This document shows, piece after piece, positions 50,493 to 60,469 of a DNA stretch of 64,000 bases. The notes below the pieces were generated by a model. It made no database searches, was not told the DNA's origin, and saw only the letters and a list, made by a program, of their open reading frames with translations. Every line of letters starts with the position of its first letter. Position 1 is the stretch's first letter. Source of the stretch: Hydnum rufescens UP504 (taxonomy: Eukaryota > Basidiomycota > Agaricomycetes > Cantharellales > Hydnaceae); the NCBI GenBank assembly GCA_014904985.1, contig MU128952.1, positions 225,569 through 289,568 of the forward strand, written 5' to 3'. The position numbers were made by a program, and so were the translations under genes.

Positions 50493-50991
50493 ATGTCATC
50501 TACAGCAGCGTTGCATAAACAGCTCAAGATCAAGACTGGCTCCCTCAAGAGGTGTGAAAGTTCAATGTTGAGGGGGTAGATTCTTATGATGTAAAAGGCT
50601 GATTAAGGAGCACAAACTGTACATCAAGGAGTCGGAGGACCAACGCGTCAAGCTGGGCAAGTTAGTCGAGGACAAGGCAGATGATTGGGACGTAAAGAAT
50701 GCAGTATGTCCATATCGATCACTATCATCTCTCCACCGGCGGCTCAACTTCGAGCCCGCAGAAGAAGATGCTTGAAGAAGGAAACAAGATGGTTGGCCAT
50801 GGACAATCGCTTGTGTCTAAAGCCACTGCGGAATTGGAAGAACTCGTCGTACGCCCTGACTTGCCTCTCGGAGCCCCGTTATCCACGCTCACGCCTACTT
50901 TGGCATTTAGAGTTCCGCACAAGATGATCCCGAGGTGAAAGATGATGATCCTGATCTGGTAGCCGCAAAAGAGGCCTTAGGCAATTCTTGA
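50493..50991 (+). CDS. TBCA: Tubulin-binding cofactor A (Rbl2)
   Basis: Chaperone that captures beta-tubulin. Four short exons join cleanly: MSSTAALHKQLKIKTGSLKR (the family start, QxKIKTGxxKR), then LIKEHKLYIKESEDQRVKLG KLVEDKADDWDVKNA, then KKMLEEGNKMVGHGQSLVSK ATAELEELV, and SSAQDDPEVKDDDPDLVAAK EALGNS with stop at 50,989-50,991. Introns begin GTGTGA, GTATGT and GTACGC and end in AG. Length of about 100 residues is normal for the all-helical cofactor. Convergent with the MED11 remnant, leaving about 70 bases between them. Start at 50,493 is supported by the family N-terminus. Confidence 0.9.
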
Positions 50992-51061
50992 TGTGATCGA
51001 TTCTGGATCCTTGAATCAATGAACCTGTACCTAACTGGACCCGTTTCAAATATATTAGTTA

Positions 51062-51239
51062 TGGTCCATGAAAGGGGTTGCGTCCTTTGCGCCATTTTCT
51101 TCTCTTTGAGGCTCATTTGCATTCGGGACAGTGTTTCGGCAACATCGCGCCAGGCGTCACGGCCAACACGGGCCTCCTGAAGGATCGACCCGCGGCCGAT
51201 GGGCTCGTCTACTTACAGTGTATTTCTTCTCGATCCATC
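51062..51239 (-). pseudogene. MED11 remnant (duplicated block, copy 2)
   Basis: Retains the first codons (MDREEI) at about 51,222-51,239, joined directly to the C-terminal helix region (LQEARVGRDAWRDVAETLSR). The middle of the gene, including the conserved YFxTL-IQ block and both introns (some 500 bases in copy 1), is deleted, and the normal stop is lost. Strong nucleotide match to 40,940-41,090 and 41,645-41,668. Cannot encode a functional subunit. Confidence 0.85.
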
Positions 51240-51279
51240 GCCGTTCGAGCCTCACCTCCACAGCCACACAGCACACAGT

Positions 51280-51759
51280 AGCACCTATGTACTGCTCGTG
51301 TCTCGATAGGGTCAGACTTTCCTGCTTGGAGGGATGTCACGAGACAGCCCCTCATGCAGGAAAAGTAAGACTTACGAAATGGTTTACAGCGCTCTCGCCA
51401 CGAGGCAAGTCCAAGATCGTGAAAGATGTCACTCAACTCGTCCTCGCACACTATCCCTGGATGTGTAAATTCCTCGACTACAAAGGAGAATTTCCCTCTA
51501 TGCTGATTCCTCCACTCTAGGGGGTCCTGGATAATAACGCTGTAATGGGCGGGCTAAGCATCGCGGGAGAACTACAAGAATCATCAAAGAAACCTTGTTC
51601 TATCTTCATAATTTTACATTTCATTAAATGCCCCGTTCTCTCTGCTTTGTCTGTGATATTAGTATATAGGTGTCTTATTCAGGTCGCACAACCAAATGCT
51701 TTACAAGAAACTGAAATAATGAGGACACGTTGGTTCGACCCGAATCTCGAAGCGTGTAA
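51280..51759 (+). pseudogene. AP-1 sigma remnant (duplicated block, copy 2)
   Basis: Matches the AP-1 sigma gene at 41,726-42,685 in three separated parts: YVLLVSR followed by an in-frame TAG where copy 1 has CAG, then [41 protein letters not shown], then [11 protein letters not shown] and the last exon (VAQPNALQETE). The start codon region is altered, and the exons encoding [19 protein letters not shown] and the IFNFQKAYA region are deleted. Clearly dead, which shows the direction of the duplication (copy 2 derived or degenerating). Confidence 0.88.
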
Positions 51760-51926
51760 GTATCCGAATGCTATCTCTATCTCTATCTATCCATCATTCT
51801 CTCACTTGCTCAAATGCGAGGGCCAGGCGAATTCTGCTCAAATATTACTCCATGAGTGCTCCTCTTTTTCGATAGCGACTAGTCCAATCTGGACAATACC
51901 TCTCTGCACTGTGTGATGGCATCAGC

Positions 51927-53749
51927 TCACTCGTCTTTCCCGTGTACGTCCGGCCCTTCGTCTTCGTCGTCAGATCGGTCATCCTCCAACCTGGGCCCGA
52001 ACAAGGCACTAGAGAGGGACAATAAATTTAGGTTGCGACAAGGCACAGTTAGATTCGATCGACGTCAGAAACTCTTCGATCCCACGAGACCTACCGACGG
52101 AGAACGCGCAATATCAAATAGTACCAGAAGATGTTCACTGTCGATAATGATGATCCATGAGACTCCAAAAGTGAATAAGTAATGGAAAAGAGAGGACCAA
52201 GCTGCAGGATTATCATCGCGATCATCACTTGATATTGCACCCTAAAAAAGGGCAGTATTGAGCAGGAAGGCCTAGCAGTGATAGCGACAGACACCGACCA
52301 CCGCACCATCCACACACCCTCCTTGGGTTCAAATCGCTTGGAATATTCTCTGGAAATCGACGGTTCGTCTTTTGATTCTTCAAATTATTTTTTCCGAGTA
52401 CGCACGGGACATATTTCCATTGCGTCCACACAGACCAGATCATCTTGATATTAAGGAAATGCCGAAGGTATCTGAACGAAATGTCTCAGCAGTGTCAGGT
52501 CCCGGGGAACGTGAACGACTCACGTCCATACACAAACAAAGGCCGAAAAGGCCACGGCGGCAGTCGTTTCCCATCCCAAATAATTGCACACTTTAGCGAA
52601 CTGACCCGGCCCAGTTAGGGATGGATACCAAGGTCTTCGGCGCTCTTTATGAGACTCTGATGGGTGACACTGACCGACAACACGACATCAGATACATCCA
52701 TCGTAAGAAAGACTGGGAAATAATCATCAAATAGTGGTCGAGTACAAAGGATAAGACGAACATACCTGCGTTTCCAATATAGGTTAAGTTTATGGTGTAG
52801 CCCCAGCTGCGGGACAAATCAGTGAGTGAATCCACACAATGTGACCAGGATTAAAATGGTAAGCACGGACAATACAAGCCAGATCGTAACGAAATGATGG
52901 ATGACTAGTTCAGTAAAGTCCTTCCGAGGCTTCTCGAGTCTCAGCACTAGGACGAGAAGCTGCTGAAGCCAATATGCGAACTGCATGAGGTAATATCGTT
53001 TGAGTAGCGGCGTCATACGCCAATGGGGATAGTCTAGGGATTGTTTATGAGAAAATGCTTCTTCTGCGTAGTCAGACTCAAAATCACCGATCCAGAAATG
53101 TTCTGTTCGGAACCACCACGTCGGTAGCTGGGACATCACGTACTATGGAATCATAGGTCATGATTAGCAGTCGCACAAAAGAAGAATATGCGATGTACTC
53201 GCAATGCCGAGGGTCCCAAAGGAGGAAAAATAGATTACGGCGTAGCCTTGTTCTCCAAAGCGGACAACTTTGTCAGGCTTTCGCACCCCCAATCGAATTG
53301 CCAGGGGATGGAGGATATAGAGAGTTAGGAATTGTCGAACAAATGACCACACAATAACATAGTAAGCGACGAATAGGATGTCCTGGAAGTCGGTCAATAA
53401 GTCGGTGGTTCGCTGGCCGCCGTCCCAAATAAAACCGTACCAAGGGGCCCTTAGCAAACCTCGGGCTCCCAGGATCTGAATCCGCAATGGGGTATGATAC
53501 AAAGAGAAGAGGCGCAAACGGATTGGGAATGTGCGGTGCCAAAAAATGCCAATTTGTCCACAACACGACAGGGATGAGAAGCATTTTGAATGACGACACT
53601 GAGGATAGTGATATAAGGATCACCACCTTGACATTATACTAAGAATCCATACTAGGAGCAGTCATCCAAGCCGTAGTCTTAAGGTCAGACCATATGCCGA
53701 GTCCGAGAGAAGGAATAACGAAGGTTTTTGAAGATTTCTTCTGTCGCAT
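51927..53749 (-). CDS. LAG1: Ceramide synthase LAG1/LAC1, copy 2 (diverged duplicate)
   Basis: Collinear with copy 1: LGLGIWSDLKTTAWMTAPS, SSFKMLLIPVVLWTNWHFLA, RFAKGPL + DILFVAYYVIVWSFVRQ, LGVRKPDKVVRFGEQGYAVI, LPTWWFRTEHFWI + DYPHWRMTPLLKRYYLMQFA, LRLEKPRKDFTELVIHHFVT (active-site His pair), WGYTINLTYIGNA, VFLTMDVSDVVLS, FAKVCNYLGWE, HFLNIKMIWSVWTQWKYV and an acidic tail EDDRSDDEDEGPD ending at 51,927. The one-base insertion of copy 1 is absent, so the central exons are in frame. However, exon 1 runs into a TAG and the first splice joint of copy 1 is altered. The block after VWTQWK has lost conserved residues (KRFEPKEGVWMVRW against KHWGPKEGVWMLWW), and a donor changed from GTAGGT to GTCGGT. 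It may be under relaxed constraint. Confidence 0.75.
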
Positions 53750-53760
53750 GCTGGAGCCTC

Positions 53761-55313
53761 AGGTCCGAAAATCGCGTCGCGGGGGCTTGTGCACCGTGTT
53801 ACAGCTGATAAAATATACATTTCTCATTCGGAGAGTTCCGCCAACTAACTCTATAGTGGCTGTGACGACCGCAGGTCCGCAGTACACAATAGGCGACATC
53901 TCAAATCAAAGGCGACTCCGTACTACAGCTTATTATGCATCGCATACTTTCGTAGGCATGAAACACGCGCCTTCTTATCATTGCACTCGCAGTGCGCAGG
54001 CAGAAATTGGGACTCTGAGATGCGGCCGTCAAAGCCGCAGTAGATTATGCAAGATGTGACATGTGACGTGCCGAGGCCGCGTGGCAAGGGGCTACAGCTA
54101 GGTGAGATGGTTTCAGAGAAGTTTCTGATGCCCAACTGTTGTGACCTGCGAGCTAGTTTTTGCTAGCGTAACACGAGATAGGCTCGAGTCACAATGTCCA
54201 CCCTGTGGACTATGACCTCCTCACTAATGAAATAGTCTATGTCCACTCTTCTGTGTGTGGGTGGAGGAGTCCGAAGGACGCCGAATTCTCGCCAAGCCTG
54301 GTGTCTTACGTGATGCCATTCAGGGCGCCAGACTCAGAATTCGGGCAGCACTGAAGCCCCAGCTTCGAAGCAAGCTGGATCGAAGATGGCTTACAGCGTG
54401 TACCTCGGACTCTCGGAGCGTGGGAGAGATGAGCTACAATGACTATGCAACCCTGTCTCGGACACGCATTGTTTTGATCCAATCAAAAGGGACGAGTGGG
54501 TGGGTGAAAAGATAATTTTCGTCTCGTAAACCCAGCACGAGATATTCACACCGAAGTAGCTACAAAGTGAGGGAAGCACTGTGTAGTACTGAACTCAAGT
54601 GACCGGCATCTCCCGGATTGTCAATAGCCCGACGCGTCAGCTAGATAAGATCTTTGGTGGAATAAGCAAGGATTGAACACGCTAAGCTAGCTTAGCTTGC
54701 CTTGCTTGCAGTTTAATCCTTGATCTCGCTCGAGATCCAGTGTGGGCGAAGAATGCCGAAGAGGGTCTGAGTTACGTAAGCATCAGAACGTCGAGCACTA
54801 ATGTTTAGCGCTTCGTTCGCTGAAGATTGATAAACTCAGAAGTGGTGGCCTTCTTCGGAACTCGGAGCGCGAGAGAATCTAAGGAGCATGGCTATGCAAC
54901 CCGTTCTCGGCGCATTTATTTTAATGACAATAAAAGGGAGGTGGCGGGTGAAGAAAAGGATGCTCGGCGACGCGAGCGTGAGCAAGGGGAATTTAGAATA
55001 CGGTGGTGTGAAGATTCATTGCTAGAGGAAATCGTTTTACGTAATACATTTGTTATTCTCGCTTTATTCCTGGCATTCTCTTATCTAGCCTTGCATCTAG
55101 GTACTCGTGCTCGCACCTAGCTGCTGAAGCTCGCATGCGTATGGATTACCTAAGATATATCGTGCCGGGCTGCTGAATTGATCGCTGCTTTTGCCCACCA
55201 TCTCCCTGAGGTGTGTTCAACAGCTTATCCATTGCTCTCGCTTTGCCCCTGATTTCAAGAGATCTCCAATATTGCTCTTCTCAGAGGGATTATAGGCAAA
55301 GATAGTTGTCTGC
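53761..55313. other. Intergenic region with two diverged copies of a short repeat
   Basis: No gene recognised. Segments at about 54,400-54,520 and 54,850-54,965 resemble each other (shared CTCGGAGCG, TATGCAACCC, TCTCGG.GC and GGGTGAA strings in the same order), pointing to an old repeat. A perfect 12-bp palindrome TAAGCTAGCTTA lies near 54,681, and CTTGATCTCGCTCGAGAT at 54,719 contains another short inverted repeat. Confidence 0.45.
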
Positions 55314-57082
55314 ATGCCTTCCTCAGATGAACCTTGCACCAATCTTGAGGAAAATCGACTCCGTGACTCGGATGGGGCGTCCCATGTCACCCCGGTTAAC
55401 CTCCTCACACCACCTCAAACATCTCAGATTGCAATCCTGTGGTTCTTCGAAATATGTGAAGCTATAGCTTACTCTGTAGTGTATCCTTTTGTTAACGAGG
55501 TCCGCGTCAATGTCCCCTATTCCATACACATTTCCCGATGAATCTCCCTCAGCTTGTCAAGGGTCTCGATGTGGTCGGGGGAGATGACAGGCGTGTAGGC
55601 TACTATGTTGGGCTCATAGTGCGTTTCCCCATTGTCTGCTTCCCGCCGTCTCCATTCTGACTCCTGTATCTCGTAGCAATCCACATTCTACCTCACTGAA
55701 TGTCTCTGCGTACTACAATGGGGGCGATTATCGGATGCAATTGGTCGCCGACCAGTTATCTGTATTGCGCTGCTGGGAGTGACGCTCTCTATCACCTGCT
55801 TTGGACTATCGCGAACGTTCGGCGCACTGATTCTCAGCAGATCCCTCGCTGGTCTGACGAGTGGAAATATAGTAGTAATAAAGAGCGCTATTGGAGGACT
55901 TGCAGATTCTACCGATGTAGTGCAGGCATTCCAATATCTCCCTCTCTGTTGGAATATAGGGCAAACAATTGGGTATTTTCCTCGTTCTTCCGAACAAAGG
56001 TCGATGCATTCCCCTCATCCCTTAAATGATCCAAGGTCTCTGATCGGTGGTTATCTCTCGAACCCGAGCCAGCGATTTCCAAGGACATTTGGGGATTCCG
56101 CATTTTGGCGTACATATCCCTACCTTCTTCCCTGTCTTGTGGCAGCATTGTTCCCACTGTCGGGGTCCATAGCTTCGATCCTGTTTCTTCGAGAGGTGGG
56201 TTCGCATTGCGACTAAGCCCGATAGTGCCCCCTTATTATATTTTATAGACCGTGCTCCACCCGTGGCGTTGGAAGGGGTGGAGCAAGGTAGGGCGATCGA
56301 AAAGGGACCCTAAATCGACCCCTCTTCTCCCCCATGCGACCCCTGCACACAGAAGCGCAAGTTTACTGTCCATCCTCACGAAACCCGTCATAATCTCAGT
56401 TGCCAATTACTGCCTCTTAGCCTTCATCAGCATGGCATATTCTGTGCTTCAGCCGCTCTTCCTCTCCACGCCTATCCAGCGTGGTGGACTTGGCCTTGAT
56501 CCCGCTCGCATCGGATACATCCTCACCGCACAGAGTGCCGTGGGCGCGCTTTGTGTGCTGATGCTCTCGGCTCGACTACAACAAAACTTCGGCGTTAACA
56601 CTGTTTTTAGTATGACGATGGCAGTGTTCATGGTTTTGCACGGAGCATTTCCCGTGATGAATGCACTTGCAAGAGAGGATCGAATCAGCTGGCAAGTCTG
56701 GTTCATCTTGGCTGTCCAACTCGTTCTCCACGGTTTGGTAGAGATAGGTTTCGGTGCGTACCTTTTTTTTTCCCCTATACTCTCGCATTGCTTGTCCCAA
56801 ACCTATAATTTATTTTACTCAACAGGGTGCATGTATATTCTTCTCACGAATGCCTCGCCATCTCGTGCGGTCCTTGGAAAAGTACATGGACTCGCACAAA
56901 CTGCGATGTCTCTGGTGCGTGCGATAGGGCCGGCTAGCTCAACAGCGCTCTTCGCTCTATCGGTCGAAAAGAATCTGATGGGTGGCAGGCTCGTCTTTGT
57001 TGTCCTATTGATGGTTGTAGTACTTGGCGTAGGATTGAGTTTCCTCCAGGAGGATGGCTCTATGGAAGAAAATGCAGAATAA
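55314..57082 (+). CDS. MFS transporter, tetracycline-resistance/ZIFL-like fungal subfamily
   Basis: 12-TM carrier. ATG at 55,314: MPSSDEPCTNLEENRLRDSD, then QIAILWFFEICEAIAYSVVY PFVNE. After introns come LVKGLDVVGGDDRRVGYYVG LI and FYLTECLCVLQWGRLSDAIG RRPV, which holds MFS motif A (GRLSDxxGRRP). Next are LSRTFGALILSRSLAGLTSG NIVVIKS, GLADSTDVVQAFQYLPLCWN IG, SLIGGYLSNPSQRFPRTF and TYPYLLPCLVAALFPLSGSI. The second half starts TVLHPWRWK and includes VANYCLLAFISMAYSVLQPL, GGLGLDPARIGYILTAQSAV GA, a SWQVWFILAVQLVLHGL helix and NASPSRAVLGKVHGLAQTAM, ending LSFLQEDGSMEENAE at 57,082. Five or so introns, apparently intact. Substrate unknown; it follows the sphingolipid-related block but nothing else ties it to it. 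Confidence 0.88.
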
Positions 57083-57219
57083 TCCGGGATGTGCGCGGCA
57101 TATCGCCCCGGTTGGTTTCTATGTTCTTTGCTGATTCATATCCAGTCCAAGGAAAACAGCGGAATTTTGTCGCCGCTTACAGCCGCCGTGCATGTGACAC
57201 GGCTGCATATGTGTGACCA

Positions 57220-57440
57220 TTGGACAGATGTAGAATTCACTTTGCTGCTCACTGAAAAACCAGGCATCGGACAGTTTCAGAGATATCCTGGGTCCCAGCT
57301 AGCTACAAATATGTATTTCTTTGCCAAAATCCTCTCCCTATTCAAGATGTCCTCTTTGCTGCCTCCTCCTGATCCCATTCCCACTGCTGTGATGCCAGGC
57401 AAACAGGTGAGAAGGCCAGTGAGTGCATGGTGCAATCAAT
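57220..57440. repeat. Dispersed repeat, copy 2 (related to 40,240-40,480)
   Basis: Beside the tyrosine-recombinase element. Reads MYFFAKILSLFKMSSLLPPP on the plus strand, like the copy at 40.3 kb, and continues open to 57,619, with more codons (FEQDPASVVYLRVDQM) than the other copy retains. Probably part of a transposon-encoded protein of unknown type. Confidence 0.6.
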
Positions 57441-57941
57441 TTGTCAGCCTATTGCGTGAAGACTATGCTAGCCTCACTGCTTTCCATCTTCTTTTGATAT
57501 TCCACTGGGAATGTCTAGGGAGACTTAAACATGAAGGGCTAACTTTTGTATTTGAGCAAGACCCAGCCTCGGTTGTTTATCTCAGAGTGGATCAAATGTC
57601 GGTCAACAACAACCCCTAACCCCTGGACCTGTAATGACTATCAAGCTTTGTCGAAAGCTCTTGCACCTTATTCAAAACCATCTGAGAATCAGAACACTGT
57701 TGAAAGTCTAAACAAAGCAATTGATTGGTGCCGCCCCCTTGATGCTCAAGGCATTTTCAGGTATTTCACAGATCCAAAATCTGACCCCCCATCTCCCATG
57801 TCTTCTGCTCAAAGTTTAGGCATGACCCACTTTCAAAACCCAGACACTCAACCCAATATCATCGATGTCATTCTCGCTGTCTATGCTGTATCCAAGCTTT
57901 GACCAAACTACAATGCTTGGGAAGCAAATTGTTGGTGGTTG

Positions 57942-58066
57942 GCTAGCGAGTCTGTTATGTTTGATTGTCTCGGTGTGTCTTTTTCTACTAGTGGGTGTGT
58001 GTGAGAGACTGCAGAGCAATTGCTCTGCCAGTCTCAGTGCGTGAGGCAGCAGATCTGACTGTGCAG
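57942..58066. repeat. Palindrome-bearing direct repeat, unit 1
   Basis: About 125-bp unit starting GCTAGCGAGTCTGTTATG. It contains the perfect 18-bp palindrome GCAGAGCAATTGCTCTGC at 58,011-58,028, flanked by AGACT / AGTCT arms that extend the hairpin. The same unit recurs at 58,293-58,416. Lies 3' of the tyrosine-recombinase reading frame (on its strand). Confidence 0.85.
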
Positions 58067-58292
58067 GTGGGTGGGATCACTTGCTGCCTTCATGACTAAG
58101 CTAGTGGTGGGTGAGTCTGGGGGGGGGGTTGGGGGAAGAGAGACTCCAAGTACTCAGTCTAGATGATGTGAATGTCCCAGTCATTGAATTGTGAGGCCAC
58201 TGGAAGCAAACACGGCTTCCACCAGCTCACTCACTCCCCTCTTTGCTAGCCACTCCTCTGTGTCATCGTTCCATGGGACTCAGAGGAATATA

Positions 58293-58416
58293 GCTAGCAA
58301 GTCTGTTACATTTGATTGTCTTGGTGTGTCTTTTTCTACTAGTGGGTGTGTGTGTGAGAGACTGGAGCAATTGCTCCACTGGTCTCAGTGTGTGAGGCAG
58401 CAGATCTGACTGTGCA
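58293..58416. repeat. Palindrome-bearing direct repeat, unit 2
   Basis: Second unit, GCTAGCAAGTCTGTTACA onward, with the palindrome TGGAGCAATTGCTCCA at 58,363-58,378. Compared with unit 1 the core AGCAATTGCT is kept while flanking bases differ on both arms in a pairing-preserving way. Possibly a terminal or split direct repeat of the recombinase element. Confidence 0.85.
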
Positions 58417-58513
58417 TCCCAATGAGCTGGTGCACAAACCATAGTCAGTCTGCCAGGATCATGCACTATCACCCCAATCAGCACTGGCTAGTTATTACTT
58501 GTGGCCTGCCTGT

Positions 58514-60260
58514 CTAGCTGATATTTCTCGGTTTCTTGGGCCTCCTAGCTAGTATCCCTGTGCTGCTGTTACTCCCCTCTACCTGTATCCATGCCATCTG
58601 TATCTCTTTCCACCTTGCCACTAGAATGGGATCTGTATCTTCAAAATAGGCATCCATGCTGTTGTTGACCTTTTTGAGTAATGCGGCATCATGGATATGC
58701 TGTGGGATGATCAATTTTAAGTTCCTCCAATAGAGGTAAAGTGAGTCTGAGCTCCACCATCCCAACTTCTGCACAATTTGAATATCTGTGCCACATTCAA
58801 GGAGGAATGTTGTGCCTCTGATTCGAAAACTGTGGCCCAAGGGAACTTCTAGACCATCCTCATGCCAGATCTTGGAGAAGTGGTCCATCAGATTGTGCTT
58901 CACAGGGGGTTCCCATCCCTTCTCTGTTTCATAACCAAAGAAATGGCCATGTGGTGGGATACCGCAATTTATCTCCAGGTGTCTTTCAATCACTTGTAGG
59001 GGCATGTCAGGCTGTCTTTGTATGTTAAAATGAGGTCTGCCCCCCACATCTGTGCTGTCTTAGACCATGGGATGTGTAGTGATATTGATTTGATGCCATT
59101 GTGATCCTCTCTCTGCAATCTCATGCTGTGCACTACATGCAATGGCCCAGCAGGCTATGTCATATGTGTTGCAGAAATCCATCCTGCAGTGGATGGCATA
59201 CAGGTGGGGTATTGTGACTGGTGGGTGGGGTTCCTTCCTGGAACTCTCTGGTGCAAGTTTCTGGCATCCTGCCAGGATCAAGCTCATGTGTGCATTTGAT
59301 CCATGCCATGGTACATCATGGTATCTGTGCCAGGCTGCTAGCCCTGAAAACCAATTCTTGATGCCTGCCTCGCTGATTGTCCCTGCCGCATCTGCTACAA
59401 AACAACCCAGGAGGACTTCATCTGCTGGTAGATGGCTCTGTTCATCTACCTCATTGGTGTCTGCCCACCCAATCCACCTTAGAAGGCCTGAGGCATAGGA
59501 CTGCCATGTGGATCTCTCTAACACCTGTTGCATGACCCATTGGGTTTTCCCCAGGGCTAGGGCTTGCTCAGGGTACTTTAGAATAAGGCTCACCCATTGT
59601 GTAATTACCTGGGGGGACACCCAACAGAACATCCAATGTTCTGCCTGCACCCATGGGTGGAATGGGGAGGGTTTCAGAAACCTCCATCCGCTCTTCAGCT
59701 TCTGGCCTACTGATAGTGGTGTGGGATAAATGGTGAAGGAGTCATTCTGTTGGCACACATCTATGATGGCTATAAAAGGGGAAGAAAAATAACCTTGAAT
59801 TAGGTATGCCTGTATCATACTTTGTATAGGAAAGGTATGAGTTCCATGGGAACCCAGAACTGCTCAGGAAGTCTGTCTAACCCACCAAATTTCCCTTGTG
59901 ACACCTGGTCCAATGGGTTTGTGGCACTTGTGATATACTGCACCTGGATGTCCAGGTCTGATGCCTCTGAGATAGCCCAGCCTCACTGAATTGCCTCATT
60001 AGTCCATTGGTTGCGACCCTGTCCTCAGTTGAAAGCACCATTTGCCCCCTTGTTATCTGCCAATACCTTGACTGTTTGGCTCTGAATTCCTCATGCCACT
60101 AGCCACCAGATTGCAAATTTGATTGCAATGCTCTCTGCACCTCTGATATCTCTACTGCTGTGTCCCAGTGCCCCTGGTACCCAGTGCCAGGCCTTGTACT
60201 GGTTCCTAACATGCAAGCTGATCCCCCAGTCTGACCACCTCGGTCAGCCACTTAGAGGGA
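58514..60260 (-). mobile_element. Decayed tyrosine-recombinase retroelement (DIRS/Ngaro-like): RNase H remnant plus recombinase
   Basis: On the minus strand, about 60,260-59,870 encodes an RNase H-like remnant: DWGISLHVRNQYKAWHWVPG, AESIAIKFAIWWLVA, VLADNKGANGAFN and LDRLPEQFWVPMELIPF, with several in-frame stops. Then 59,818-59,060 gives the N-terminal recombinase part (LERSTWQSYASGLLRWIGWA, LPADEVLLGCFVADAAGTIS, GIKNWFSGLAAWHRYHDVPW). 59,047-58,514 gives the catalytic part with GHSFRIRGTTFLLECGTDIQ (HxxR) and LGWWSSDSLYLYWR (Tyr). A stop and a frame change lie between them, and the segment that should hold the first catalytic Arg is garbled (AQHEIAERGS). The reverse transcriptase is missing, so the element is 5' truncated and inactive. 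RT-RNase H followed by recombinase is the DIRS-type order. Confidence 0.8.
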
Positions 60261-60469
60261 CCTTAATAGGTATGTCAAACTGCATCAAATCAAAAGCCTA
60301 AGAGGCATCAAAATCCTTTGATATCAAATAATTTCAAGAGGGTGACCTTAGGTCAATCCATAAGTCTGCCCATAGGCATTTGATGTCAAACTCATATTTG
60401 GCTGGGGGTATCAGGATAGGTCCCGGAAAGCCTGGGAATGCCCCCAAGTGGGTCAATGGGCCATACGGG

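Noticed and set aside
43150..57082. A sphinganine-analogue (fumonisin/AAL-type) toxin cluster
   Set aside because: Ceramide synthases, a ketosphinganine reductase and a transporter are present, but no polyketide synthase, oxoamine synthase or P450 gene is visible, and MED11, AP-1 sigma and TBCA are housekeeping genes.
59142..59729. Plus-strand frames over the recombinase gene
   Set aside because: They are antisense to the well-conserved recombinase segments and carry no motifs.
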